A stretch of DNA of 59,437 nucleotides from Chitinophaga sp. CF418 (GTDB taxonomy: Bacteria; Bacteroidota; Bacteroidia; Chitinophagales; Chitinophagaceae): positions 280,217 through 339,653 of the forward strand of contig NZ_FRCN01000012.1 in NCBI RefSeq assembly GCF_900142925.1, read 5' to 3'. The translations under genes were made by a program, and so were the position numbers. The notes under the pieces are model-generated. The model was not told where the DNA came from. It was given only the letters and a program-made list of their open reading frames with translations, and did not search any database. Of this stretch, positions 45,443 through 54,657 are shown one piece after another. Each line of letters begins with the position of its first letter. The stretch's first letter is position 1.

Positions 45443-48400
45443 TTAGCTACCCTTATTTCTAATATTTGCGAGGTATTGTGAAGGCGTGATCTTAAACTCC
45501 TCCTTGAAAAATTTGGTAAAAATCTTGGGGTCATTGAATCCTACCTGATATGCAATTTCGGAAACAGACATCCCACTTTTATCTAATAACTGGGCCGCCC
45601 TTTTCAAACGGATCGAACGGATAAAGTCTAAGGGCGATCTGCCAGTAAGCGAAACTATCTTTCTATATAAGGTAACCCGGCTCATGCACATTTCACGGCT
45701 AAGGTCTTCCACCGAAAAATCGGGGTTATCGATTTGCTTTTCGACAATTTCCAAAGCCTGTTTCAGGAACTTTTCGTCCACGGGAGTTATGGTCACCTCT
45801 CCTGGATTGACCTCAACTTGCGCCTGGAACCTTTTTTGCAACAGCTTTTGCTGTGCCAGCAGATTGCTGATGCGCGACGCCAGGATTTCGAAAGTAAAGG
45901 GTTTCGTAATGTAGTCGTTCACGCCCGCCTTCAAACCCTCCAGTTGTTTTTCTTCACTTCCCATAGCTGTAAGCAAAATGACAGGAATATGGGCAGTCAT
46001 CGTCTCGGTTTTTATTTTCTTCGCCAGTTCAACCCCGTCCATCAAAGGCATCATAATGTCGCTTACCACAAGGTCAGGATTTATTAATTTTATTTTCTCC
46101 CAGCCCTCCTTTCCGTTAGTGGCCTCTTCGATATGATATTGCTCTTTCAGGTTGTCCTTCAAATAAAAGCGCACGTCTTCGTTGTCTTCTACAATTATTA
46201 TCGTTTTCTTTCTGCCGCTTTTTTTACCCTCTTCAGATATTATTTGTGCTGCATTTTCTGTCGATATGAGGTTGGCTACAGCCCGGGCCGAAGATTCATA
46301 AATTTTCTTTGCCGGAAGTAACACGGTAAAACATGTACCTTTCCCGGGTTCGCTTTTTACAGTTATGATCCCATTATGCAATTTTACAAACTCTTTTGTG
46401 ATGGCCAGGCCAATACCAGTTCCCTGATTCACCATACTTTCCGGCACCTCCGTTTGAAAAAACCGTTCGAATATCCTCTCATGCTGATCGATTGGTATTC
46501 CGATACCAGTATCTTTAACTTCAATTGCAAGCGTTCCATCTCCCTCATTATTTACGGGCGGATGATATGTGAGATTAATGCTCACCGTGCCGTTATCGTG
46601 GGTGAATTTAAAAGCATTTGAAAGCAGGTTGAATAAAATCTTTTCAATCTTATCTTTGTCAAAATAAATTTCCAGGCTGTCAACGCCGGAGGAGAATGAA
46701 AACCGGATCTTTTTCTTTTCCGCAATATCTATAAATGACTGGCTGATATCTGCGCAGAATCTTACAATGTCGCCTATTGAAGGGTGCAATTTCACTTCCT
46801 GCACCTCTATCTTTCTGAAATCGAGTAGCTGATTTACCAGGTTCAGCAAGCGTTTTGCATTCCGTTGTACGAGACTTAATTGTTTTTTCTGCTCGTTATC
46901 ATCGGTTTGCTTAATAATCCTGTCTAATGGAGCAATGATCAGGCTTAACGGTGTACGGAATTCATGACTGACATTAGTAAAGAACTTTGTTTTTAACTGG
47001 TCCATTGCATGCGCCCTTTGAGCCTCCCTGCGCTGTTGCTGCACCTCAAAGCGCATGTGGATCCTGTCTAAAGTAATACGACGGGCAAGCAAAAACAATA
47101 CTGCAGCGATCAATATATAAATTATATATGCAAGGGGCGATCTCCAGAATGGCGGTTCAATATTAATCTGCAAAGTTTTAACGCTGCTCCAAGATCCGTC
47201 CCTGCCTAAAACTTTTACTTTAAAAACATAATGACCTGGATTAAGATTTGTGTAAGTAGCCCTTCGTTGAGTGCCATCGGTATAAAACCAATCAGCATTA
47301 AACCCTTCCATCATGTATGCGTACTTATCGCGGGTATCGCGGCCAAAATCGAGTGAAGCAAATTCAATTGAGAAAACATTCTCTTTATACTTCAGGTCAA
47401 TATGTTGCAATTTTGATAGAGATTGTGGCAGAAGTATCCTGTTATTGATCAGCCCACCTGGTTCAACATTCTTATTTAAAATCTGTAAACCAGTGAAAAC
47501 AATCCTGGTATGATAAGCATGCCTCTTAACCTCGTCCGGATCAATAATATTAAAGCCGAAAGGACCGCCGAAAATCAATTCGCCTGCCCGTGTTTTGAGT
47601 GCTGCATTATCATTAAATTCGCGGTTTTGCAGATTATTCGTCTCATCATAATTAATGATAGAGAAAGTAAGGCCATTATTATTTTGCTTTGGAATAACAT
47701 TACATAGCCCATTAGGTGTTGAAAGCCAGATTGTTTGATGATTGTCTTCAAGAATATTCAATATCATATTATCGGGCAAGCCATCTGAGGTAGTGAGTAT
47801 TTGAAATTCTTTTGTTTGTTCATCAAACAAATTCAAGCCTTCCGGGGTTCCCAGCCAAATCCGGCCCTTGCTATCTTCCAAAAGACAGGAAACATTGTTG
47901 TTGCTTAAATTGCTATTCTCATTTGTATACCGATAAAAAACCGGGGTATTTCCATTCTTTTCAAAAACGGTAACACCGGCATCTGTTCCAATCCATAAAT
48001 TGCCTTTTCTGTCCTGCAGGATGGCAAAAATATAATTGGAAAGCTGAGAATCGGTCCTATCTCTGAAATGATCAAACTTGTTTGTTTCTCTGTTAAAACG
48101 ATCCAAACCACCGCCCAAAGTACCTACCCATAAATGATGCTCTCTGTCTTCAAATATTTCCCAGACCCGGTCATCTGACAAACCTGAAGTATCAAGATCA
48201 TCATGCCTGTAGTGTGAAAACTTCTTTCCATCGAAACTATTGAGCCCTCCCAGGTAAGTTCCAATCCAAAGTACGTCTTTATGATCGATCCACAAGCTTA
48301 CGACTACATTAGCACTAAGGCTATTGCTATTGTTCGGATCGTGCAGATACTGTTTGAATGTACTATTTTTTCTATCAAAATAAATTAATCCTCCGCCGTT

Positions 48401-49546
48401 GGTGCCAATCCAGATATTACCCTGTCTGTCTTCAATAAAACGGTTTACGTCATCGTATTGAAGGCTCTTCGCATTTAATTCCTGGTGATGATAATACGGA
48501 AATTGGACTATGTTGCTGTTCAAATAATTTACACCCTGCTTGTAAGTTCCTAACCAAATAATTCCATCATCATCTTTATAAATTGTAGTGATACTGTTTT
48601 GGCTGAGGCTTTTGGGGTCTTTTGGATCATTCAGCAGGTAACTCGTCCGGAAATTGTTCCTTTTATCTATCAGTGTGACTCCACCATGGTCCGATCCAAC
48701 CCAGATCAGACCTTTATTATCCTGAACAATCTGACTTACTACGTCCGATTTCAACCTTGATGGGAAGTAACTACTATTAAACTGTTTGAGCGTGTTATCC
48801 TGCGGATGAAAAAGAAAAACGCCATAGGTGTAACACCAAAGCCAGACATCTCCATCACTGTCTACAAAAAGATCATTAGGATTACTTCCCTTATTCTGTT
48901 TCTGTAAAGCGGTGCTGGAGAATATGACTTTACCCAATGCTATATCATATTTCTGCAGGAATCCATTTTGATATACCAGCCATAACTTTCCGTCTTTTGT
49001 TTCTCCAACGGAAGTGATCTTCTCAGAAGGATGTTGGCTGCCCTGTTGCCTGAATGGCTTTGCACTTTTGTCAGTAACTGAATACAGGTATAGATCCTTA
49101 TCGTTGTATAGAAACCAGTATCTGCCATTGTTTCCCTTCACAATATTCTCAATCATACCTGCAGGTAAACCCAGGCGATGCAAATAGTTAAAATAGTCTG
49201 CATCAAATCCTTCTGTATCCGGATTATAAATACAAGGTCCGCTCTTTGTTGACACCCACATCTTTCTATCAGGGAGTTCATAAAGTGCCAGGACATTATT
49301 ATCCTTTAGCGAAGAGCTGTCATTGTGATTCTTACGAAATATCCTACATGAATACCGATCATACCGGTTGAGTCCAGACATTGTACCAAACCATAAAAAA
49401 CCATCAGGATCTTTCAACACTGCATTCACCTGGTTGTGTGAAAGACCGGTATGTATATCGAGCTTGAAGAAATTATAGTACTCGCTTTGGGCCAAGGCAG
49501 CAAGCGATTGCAACAGTAAAGTAATCCAAATAAGAAAACGCATCAC
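45443..49546 (-). CDS. Hybrid two-component sensor/regulator (HTCS)
   Basis: A 1367-residue inner-membrane protein that senses glycan in the periplasm and activates PUL genes. Order: signal peptide; two seven-bladed Reg_prop propellers (about 25-690) with repeats such as LWIGTDAGVTVF and IWLGTPEGLNLF; Y_Y_Y domain (about 700-780); one membrane helix (SPLAYIIYILIAAVLFLLA); HisKA with His861 (NVSHEFRTPLSLI); HATPase (GTGIGLAITKEFV); receiver domain with Asp1163 (LVVSDIMMPLMDG); and a C-terminal AraC-type HTH (VGFNDPKIFTKFFKEEFKITPSQYL). All phosphorelay residues are present. It most likely controls the adjacent GH operon, and perhaps GH127. Confidence 0.96.
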   Translation of the reverse strand: MMRFLIWITLLLQSLAALAQSEYYNFFKLDIHTGLSHNQVNAVLKDPDGFLWFGTMSGLNRYDRYSCRIFRKNHNDSSSLKDNNVLALYELPDRKMWVSTKSGPCIYNPDTEGFDADYFNYLHRLGLPAGMIENIVKGNNGRYWFLYNDKDLYLYSVTDKSAKPFRQQGSQHPSEKITSVGETKDGKLWLVYQNGFLQKYDIALGKVIFSSTALQKQNKGSNPNDLFVDSDGDVWLWCYTYGVFLFHPQDNTLKQFNSSYFPSRLKSDVVSQIVQDNKGLIWVGSDHGGVTLIDKRNNFRTSYLLNDPKDPKSLSQNSITTIYKDDDGIIWLGTYKQGVNYLNSNIVQFPYYHHQELNAKSLQYDDVNRFIEDRQGNIWIGTNGGGLIYFDRKNSTFKQYLHDPNNSNSLSANVVVSLWIDHKDVLWIGTYLGGLNSFDGKKFSHYRHDDLDTSGLSDDRVWEIFEDREHHLWVGTLGGGLDRFNRETNKFDHFRDRTDSQLSNYIFAILQDRKGNLWIGTDAGVTVFEKNGNTPVFYRYTNENSNLSNNNVSCLLEDSKGRIWLGTPEGLNLFDEQTKEFQILTTSDGLPDNMILNILEDNHQTIWLSTPNGLCNVIPKQNNNGLTFSIINYDETNNLQNREFNDNAALKTRAGELIFGGPFGFNIIDPDEVKRHAYHTRIVFTGLQILNKNVEPGGLINNRILLPQSLSKLQHIDLKYKENVFSIEFASLDFGRDTRDKYAYMMEGFNADWFYTDGTQRRATYTNLNPGHYVFKVKVLGRDGSWSSVKTLQINIEPPFWRSPLAYIIYILIAAVLFLLARRITLDRIHMRFEVQQQRREAQRAHAMDQLKTKFFTNVSHEFRTPLSLIIAPLDRIIKQTDDNEQKKQLSLVQRNAKRLLNLVNQLLDFRKIEVQEVKLHPSIGDIVRFCADISQSFIDIAEKKKIRFSFSSGVDSLEIYFDKDKIEKILFNLLSNAFKFTHDNGTVSINLTYHPPVNNEGDGTLAIEVKDTGIGIPIDQHERIFERFFQTEVPESMVNQGTGIGLAITKEFVKLHNGIITVKSEPGKGTCFTVLLPAKKIYESSARAVANLISTENAAQIISEEGKKSGRKKTIIIVEDNEDVRFYLKDNLKEQYHIEEATNGKEGWEKIKLINPDLVVSDIMMPLMDGVELAKKIKTETMTAHIPVILLTAMGSEEKQLEGLKAGVNDYITKPFTFEILASRISNLLAQQKLLQKRFQAQVEVNPGEVTITPVDEKFLKQALEIVEKQIDNPDFSVEDLSREMCMSRVTLYRKIVSLTGRSPLDFIRSIRLKRAAQLLDKSGMSVSEIAYQVGFNDPKIFTKFFKEEFKITPSQYLANIRNKGS

Positions 49547-49871
49547 AACGTGTTTAACTTAGGGAAGATTTCAGCACCTCTTCCAATAGTGAAATCAGCC
49601 CGTTCTTTCGTGGCCTTATGTAATTTTTCATTGTACTCACTGTTTCAACAATCTATCTGATGGATTAAATGTACAGTTGTAATAAATCCCTAAATATATA
49701 AGATAACAAGTTAGGGCATTTCAATCCAATATTAAATTAATATACAACAAATTCCTGGCAACGTACGCACACGGAAGCTACACTTTATACGCAGCATACA
49801 TTGGGGCTAAGGAATCCAAACTTGATCGCAGATTTTGATTTATACAGACAGGAAGTGACTATAAATGAAAA
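49547..49871. other. Intergenic region upstream of the HTCS
   Basis: AT-rich DNA before the first island repeat. It should carry the minus-strand HTCS promoter, but I see no exact match. No coding frame is supported. Confidence 0.35.
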
Positions 49872-49997
49872 AGGCGCTCTTTCGAACGCCTTTCGTGACC
49901 CCAGGTATTGGAAGCTCGGATCAGATTATTACGGATTTAACTGAGATTTTGACTTTTGCACATAAATAGAGCAAAATAATATGTTAAACGTTAGAGG
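49872..49997. repeat. Island repeat copy 1 with hairpin
   Basis: A short hairpin (AAGGCG...CGCCTT, 49871-49893) is followed by a 103-bp unit (49895-49997) that begins GTGACCCCAGGTATTGGAA, holds ATAGAGCAAAATAATATG near its end and closes GTTAGAGG. It is the left-most of three homologous direct repeats and the most diverged at its GTTCGAG motifs (GAAGCTCGGA, CGTTAGAGG). Confidence 0.7.
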
Positions 49998-50028
49998 TTA
50001 AGCTTTAGTTGTCGGAAATCGGGGCGCA

Positions 50029-50058
50029 TTGCTGATGCCGGCATATTCAGTATATTTG
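50029..50058 (+). promoter_or_regulatory. Promoter of the 50076 lipoprotein gene
   Basis: TTG at 50029-50031 and TATATTTG at 50051-50058, an exact -7 match, 17 bp before the ATG. It lies just outside repeat copy 1. Confidence 0.5.
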
Positions 50059-50075
50059 AGTTGAATCCCAACTCT

Positions 50076-50792
50076 ATGAAGACATCAAAAATGTTCCCCG
50101 CTATTTTTTTAATTGTTTTTTTGTCTTGTAATCTTTCCGCTCCTAAAACAACAAATAAAGCCGAAAATGCTAAGAAGGAGGCTTTTTCGGCAGATACTGC
50201 TTTAAAATCTAAGCCTCAACCCGCAACTGTGATTTCTGATACTGTTAAAAGATTTGTTGTGGACGACTATCCTATAACTAATGTGATGCTTGATGACAAA
50301 ACAAGTGGTAATCCCACACGTAAGATACAAAGCGGCTCGATCTATTCAGACGAAAAGGTTTGGTTTACTAACGATACGTTAAATCAGACAATTGTTTTTG
50401 AGCTTTATACTGACCATTATCGAGGGATTACCTATCATTTTTACAACAATGATGTTACAGCTGACTTGATTGACAGAATAGAATTATATGAAAACGGAGA
50501 GCCTGCGACAATTAAACAGAAGTTAAAGAACTTTAATGGCTTTTTAAGTCAAGCGACAAGAATTGATTCGCGTTATTTTGCGACTAACAAAGGATTTAGA
50601 CTAGGCGATACCAAACAAAAAGCAACGAAAACCTATGGCAATCCACACAAAAAATCAATGCATAATGGAGTTGAAAAACTGGAATGGGATTTCGTTAACA
50701 TACCACTTGTACATAGCTTCGGACATCACATTGTAATGTATTTTAAGAAAGGTAGACTTATTAGACTAATCCTATATAATGACGTACCCTAA
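50076..50792 (+). CDS. Hypothetical lipoprotein
   Basis: A 238-residue lipoprotein (signal with lipobox FLSC) started at ATG 50076, which follows the promoter; an ATG at 50061 adds five residues. After a polar linker, the domain (about 60-238) is beta-rich with no family that I recognise. Part of it (FATNKGFRLGDTKQKATKTYGNPHKK...LEWDF) looks like the small repeat found in SmpA/OmlA-type and other envelope proteins, where a GxxTxxxVxxxYG-like segment folds as a helix-strand unit. Low GC compared with the region before 49.5 kb. Function unknown. Confidence 0.75.
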   Translation: MKTSKMFPAIFLIVFLSCNLSAPKTTNKAENAKKEAFSADTALKSKPQPATVISDTVKRFVVDDYPITNVMLDDKTSGNPTRKIQSGSIYSDEKVWFTNDTLNQTIVFELYTDHYRGITYHFYNNDVTADLIDRIELYENGEPATIKQKLKNFNGFLSQATRIDSRYFATNKGFRLGDTKQKATKTYGNPHKKSMHNGVEKLEWDFVNIPLVHSFGHHIVMYFKKGRLIRLILYNDVP

Positions 50793-50860
50793 TCAAAGTA
50801 GTATGGAAGCATTTATATTGCTAAATTACGTAATAACTCCCTGTCACCGAATCATACGAA

Positions 50861-50983
50861 ATGAAATCTGTAGTTAAGACATTAGTGCCTTATTTTTCAT
50901 GCTTGATCACAATTTTGCTCCTGATATTATCGCAAAAACAAGTCAATAAAGGCCAACCCAGGGGAAGGTCTTTATTAGGCTAG
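50861..50983 (+). CDS. Possible 40-residue membrane ORF
   Basis: ATG at 50861 to TAG at 50983 gives a short basic start, a hydrophobic segment (LVPYFSCLITILLLILS) and a basic tail. It lies 68 bp after the lipoprotein gene. It may be a small membrane protein or chance. Confidence 0.25.
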   Translation: MKSVVKTLVPYFSCLITILLLILSQKQVNKGQPRGRSLLG

Positions 50984-51165
50984 GAAGATATGCGCGAAAC
51001 ATGTCTTTGAGCCACGATGGATTAATATTGTGAAGTCTACAGGCTCCTAGCAAGCTATATAACATCGCAGACTTTCTCGCAGCTTCGTGAGATCCGGAGA
51101 ACAGGTAGTTTTTACGACTATAGAATCAAACACATAAGATCAACTGCTAGCCTCGTCCGGGCCAA

Positions 51166-51200
51166 AACCGCAAACGCATAGCGCTTGCGGTTTTTTATTT
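51166..51200 (+). terminator. Rho-independent terminator
   Basis: AACCGCAA...TTGCGGTT (51166-51173 and 51185-51192) with a T-rich tail. It is preceded by CTCGTCCGGGCCA, which resembles a tRNA 3' end, though no tRNA can be folded here. Confidence 0.65.
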
Positions 51201-51296
51201 TAAGCAGCCTGCCCTTTTTATTGCCGGTCTCATTCTGATGTTAAATGACAATAAAAACTGTTGACAGGCATCAGAAGTTCGACTACAAAATGCTTT

Positions 51297-51848
51297 TTAA
51301 TTAGCAGGAGAAGATCCAAAGCCCCATTTAACAGAGATATTATGCTTTTGTGCATAAGATTTGCCAAGCATCATGAGCTTGTTAAATAATTCTTCAAATC
51401 TGGTATTGTATTTATCATGAATAGCCTGTCCCTTCACTTGTATCTGCTCTTGAGGAGCACCTTCATCATACATCTTTGCAAGTTCACGGTATTCGTTTTT
51501 ATAGATAGCCAGCACATATTCATGTAAAGACGTCGAAGTTTCAATCATTTCTTTTGTTTCCGCCGTCTCTGTCAGCTTACTCAGTTTTTTAAGATTGTCT
51601 TCTATGAATAATATTTTCAGATCAATAGTCTCCTTTCTGGTCATAGGCACGACATCACTTTTGCTGCCTTCCTTGAGCTTTACAGAAGGAGATTCCAGTT
51701 CTTGCATCAGGCCATCACCCGAAATGCCGGTGATCGTATTACAGTTTAATACGGCTACGTCAAAATACTTTTCAGGGTTTGTCAGATTACAGGATGTAAG
51801 TATCTGGCAGGTAAGAAGCGCCAGCATAAAAACCTTTTTAACAGACAT
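51297..51848 (-). CDS. Hypothetical helical lipoprotein
   Basis: A 183-residue lipoprotein (lipobox LTSC) that is almost wholly helical: long charged helices (FIEDNLKKLSKLTETAETKEMIETSTSLHEYVLAIYKNEYRELAKMY and KYNTRFEELFNKLMMLGKSYAQKHNI). It probably forms an antiparallel bundle in the periplasm. I recognise no family. On the minus strand TATCTTTA (51882-51889) may be its -7 box. It lies in the first repeat-bounded segment, opposite in direction to its neighbours. Confidence 0.75.
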   Translation of the reverse strand: MSVKKVFMLALLTCQILTSCNLTNPEKYFDVAVLNCNTITGISGDGLMQELESPSVKLKEGSKSDVVPMTRKETIDLKILFIEDNLKKLSKLTETAETKEMIETSTSLHEYVLAIYKNEYRELAKMYDEGAPQEQIQVKGQAIHDKYNTRFEELFNKLMMLGKSYAQKHNISVKWGFGSSPAN

Positions 51849-52560
51849 AGATATACTATTTTGTTTGACAATAAAGATAACGCATGTCCGCCAATCCTAA
51901 TAGTTTGACGTTATTTATTCAGCCATAGCCCCCCTCAGGGCGGATGCCTGTTGTTAGTGAGTATTTGGGTATTTACTTTTGTTGTAGTATCCAGTTGTGC
52001 AGTGACAGGCTGATTGATGGCCAGGCAAATCTATGTGATGTCATCATTGCTAACAATATGTATTTGCTCGGAGGGATACAGACTTGCAAGTCCCAATATA
52101 GATATTTCATACCTTGGTAAAAGCTGATTAATCTGTATAAAGTAAGGGAAAGAAATCGGGGTTATAAAAAAGGAACTCGACTAAACGCTCGACTAAAAAA
52201 GAAAAACCCGCGATTATCGCAGGTTTTATCTATTTGGTGTGATCCCATTGGTACAAAGTTCGAACTCCTTACTTACAGATTTAAGAAAACTATTATCTAT
52301 AAAGTAATACTATTAAATGATATGTTGTACTGTGCCGTTTCCTGTCGTTTTTTGCGGTTGCCACATATTTTCTATTGCCATAACTTTTGTTTTACAAGCA
52401 ACCACCCGAAGACGGTTGCCTATGGTGTTGACGAACCTCGGAAAAAGGATTGCTTTATATTCTGACACTGCCGAAGTTAATGTTGAAACCACAATTCCAC
52501 ACGACTGGTCTTTAAATCTGAGGCATTTTTGTTTCCGTGATCGCGAGTGCTAAAATTGAG
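51849..52560. other. Gene-poor region
   Basis: About 700 bp. It holds a GC-richer scrap near 51921-51960, a hairpin plus diverged repeat at 52200-52250 and an open frame at 52317-52553 that shows no protein-like pattern and is not called. Confidence 0.35.
52200..52250. repeat. Possible diverged fourth island repeat
   Basis: A hairpin (AAACCCGCGAT and ATCGCAGGTTT) is followed by GTGATCCCATTGGTACAAAG and then TTCGAACTCC. The order hairpin, GTGAxCCCA, then a tRNA-loop-like motif mirrors the three clear repeats, but the sequence match is weak and the distal half is not seen. Confidence 0.35.
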
Positions 52561-52888
52561 ACTTACTCTTTACTGAGGATGGTAAAATTATCTTTTGTGA
52601 AAAAAAATGTTGTCTTAATGTAGTAAAGAAAAACTTTTGTATATTGCTTTTGAAATCCAGTTAATCCGTTATAAATCCCTGATGATGAGACCCGATACCG
52701 GCAAAATTGCCACTATGTTGCCTCCTTTTCTGCGCAACGTTTTCCATTAATAATAATTTACTTGGTAGGACAGCTGTAAGCTGTGATATACTGTGCCCTC
52801 ATACGGTATTCTATTGGCCATGCAGCTGAATATAATCCCTATTTCCAGATTATTCCGTAACCCAAATAAGCAACCAAAACCCAATTTC

Positions 52889-54037
52889 ATGAAAAAGAAA
52901 ACGTACTTGAAAATATTTGTTCCTGTATTAATCAGTAGCATGCTTACACTATCCTGTAAAAAAGAACTATTACCTGAAGAAGGAAAAGTAAGCACAGCTG
53001 AAAACCATCAGGCAGTAGCATCAGCTCAGACATTGACTACTGTTGCTATTACCGGCGATCCTGTAATAATCACGCGTAATCAGAATACGGTGGATGTATT
53101 TGCCCGGGGTAGCAATAATAATCTGTTGCACAAGGCATATTTTGAAGGTAGCGGCTGGACGGACTGGGAAGACCTTGGCGGTTATATCACCTCAAATCCG
53201 TACGCAGTATTCAGAGGTGTAGACGGAGAGTATATCAATGTATTTGCAAAGGGAGCCAATAACAATTTGGTGCATACCTGGTACACAGACACACAAGGCT
53301 GGGGAGGCTGGGATGATCTGGGAGGATACATTACTTCTGCGCCGCAGGCAGTAGTAAGAGGTGTAAATGGAGAGTATATCAATGTGTTTGCAAAAGGAGC
53401 CAATAATAATTTGGTACATAAGTGGTATACAAATGCACAAGGCTGGGGAGGCTGGGATGACCTTGGAGGTACCATTACTTCAGAGCCATACGCAGTAGTT
53501 AGAGGTGTTAATGGAGAATATATCAATGTATTTGCAAGGGGAGCCAGTGGTAACCTGGTACACCAATGGTATACCGAATCATATGGATGGAGTGTTTACT
53601 GGGATGATCTTGGAGGTAATATTACCAGTGCACCCTGTGCAGTAGTAAGAGGTGTAAATGGAGAGTATATCAATGTGTTTGCAAAGGGAACCAATAATAA
53701 CCTGGTACACAAATGGTTCACGGAAGCTCAGCGCTGGGGAAACTGGGATGACCTTGGAGGCAGTATCACCTCAAGGCCCAATGTTACGGTAAGGGGTGCT
53801 ACTGGCTATAGTATCAATGTTGTGGCAAGAGGTGTCGGCAATAACTTAGTACATAAGTGGTTTACGGATACACAAGGCTGGGGAGGCTGGGATGATCTGG
53901 GAGGATACATTACTTCTGCTCCGTATATTGCAACGAGAGGTGCGGAAGGTCTTAATGTAGTTGCTGTAGGTACCTCAAGCAATCTTGTGCATAAATGGTA
54001 TTATATTAATAGTTGGGGCAACTGGGATATCTTCTAA
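52889..54037 (+). CDS. Seven-bladed PLL-like lectin lipoprotein
   Basis: A 382-residue lipoprotein (lipobox TLSC, started at ATG 52889; an ATG at 52793 is in frame but gives no signal). From about residue 45 to the end it is seven tandem repeats of about 48 residues, each on the plan SAPxAVVRGxxGEYINVFAKGxxNNLVHKWY...GWGGWDDLGG. This is the pattern of PLL-type lectins (Photorhabdus) whose seven-bladed propellers bind fucose or methylated sugars between blades. Blades 2-5 are very alike at DNA level, so they arose or were homogenised recently. The last blade lacks the closing LGG, as expected for a circle closed by the first. It would sit on the cell surface and bind glycans. Confidence 0.85.
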   Translation: MKKKTYLKIFVPVLISSMLTLSCKKELLPEEGKVSTAENHQAVASAQTLTTVAITGDPVIITRNQNTVDVFARGSNNNLLHKAYFEGSGWTDWEDLGGYITSNPYAVFRGVDGEYINVFAKGANNNLVHTWYTDTQGWGGWDDLGGYITSAPQAVVRGVNGEYINVFAKGANNNLVHKWYTNAQGWGGWDDLGGTITSEPYAVVRGVNGEYINVFARGASGNLVHQWYTESYGWSVYWDDLGGNITSAPCAVVRGVNGEYINVFAKGTNNNLVHKWFTEAQRWGNWDDLGGSITSRPNVTVRGATGYSINVVARGVGNNLVHKWFTDTQGWGGWDDLGGYITSAPYIATRGAEGLNVVAVGTSSNLVHKWYYINSWGNWDIF

Positions 54038-54055
54038 TTCTCATCAGTGATAACG

Positions 54056-54096
54056 AAACCCTGCCGCTTTTCTGATAAAAAGTGACAGGGTTTTAT
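54056..54096 (+). terminator. Terminator of the lectin gene
   Basis: AAACCCTGCCGCTTTT and AAAAGTGACAGGGTTTT form an imperfect 16-bp stem with a 6-nt loop and a T-rich end, 19 bp after the stop. Confidence 0.8.
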
Positions 54097-54378
54097 AATT
54101 GTGGATGCATCGTCTCTGGTTTAAAAGACAATACTCAACGCTGATATGTGGCTCATAGATATGGTAGCCGCTAACATTGCATTGACGTTATCTGGCCTGC
54201 AATAGTCAATATTGCATCTGACAGTACAAGGGATTCTTGTATGATTATGTAGTAACTAGTGATGAGTTCAAACAAGGAAAAGCCGGAGTTGCTGGCCGAC
54301 TGCAATTCAAACGTCCCAACATGACTCGAACTCTTTAAAGCTTGATAATTAATACCGTATACAACTTTCCTAAAAAAG
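54097..54378. other. Intergenic DNA before repeat copy 2
   Basis: No gene is seen. A CATGACTCGAACTC at 54320 echoes the CTCGAAC motif of the repeats, as does GGGACTCGAACCCGC at 57226 upstream of copy 3. Confidence 0.4.
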
Positions 54379-54523
54379 CAAACGCTCCAAGTCCTTGAAC
54401 TTGAAGCGCTTCATTTTTCTGTGACCCCAGGTATCGGAAACTCGAACCATATTATTGATGAATTAGCATCCTCAATTAGAATTTTTCCTCGTTGAGCTAA
54501 AATAATATAACAAAAGTTCGAGG
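54379..54523. repeat. Island repeat copy 2 with hairpin
   Basis: A hairpin (AACGCTCCAAGT...ACTTGAAGCGCTT, about 54380-54411) precedes a 103-bp unit (54421-54523) starting GTGACCCCAGGTATCGGAAA with CTCGAACC next, and ending AAAAGTTCGAGG. The inverted pair CTCGAAC/GTTCGAG marks its two sides. Confidence 0.75.
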
Positions 54524-54657
54524 ACTATGCTTGGGGTCATACAATTAAGTCCTATCAACTGTCTGATCGAGTCCTGACTATTGCAGAAAACGTAGTTTTA
54601 TATACTTACGTTATTTCGTACTCGGAGGCTTCTTACTAACTAAGCTTAACTACAACT

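Noticed and set aside
52317..52553. 78-residue plus-strand frame
   Set aside because: Cys- and Arg-rich with no domain or hydrophobic pattern, lying beside a diverged repeat; not supported as a gene.
53030..54037. Tandem DNA repeats as a CRISPR array
   Set aside because: The repeats are about 144 bp, in one reading frame, and encode propeller blades of one protein.
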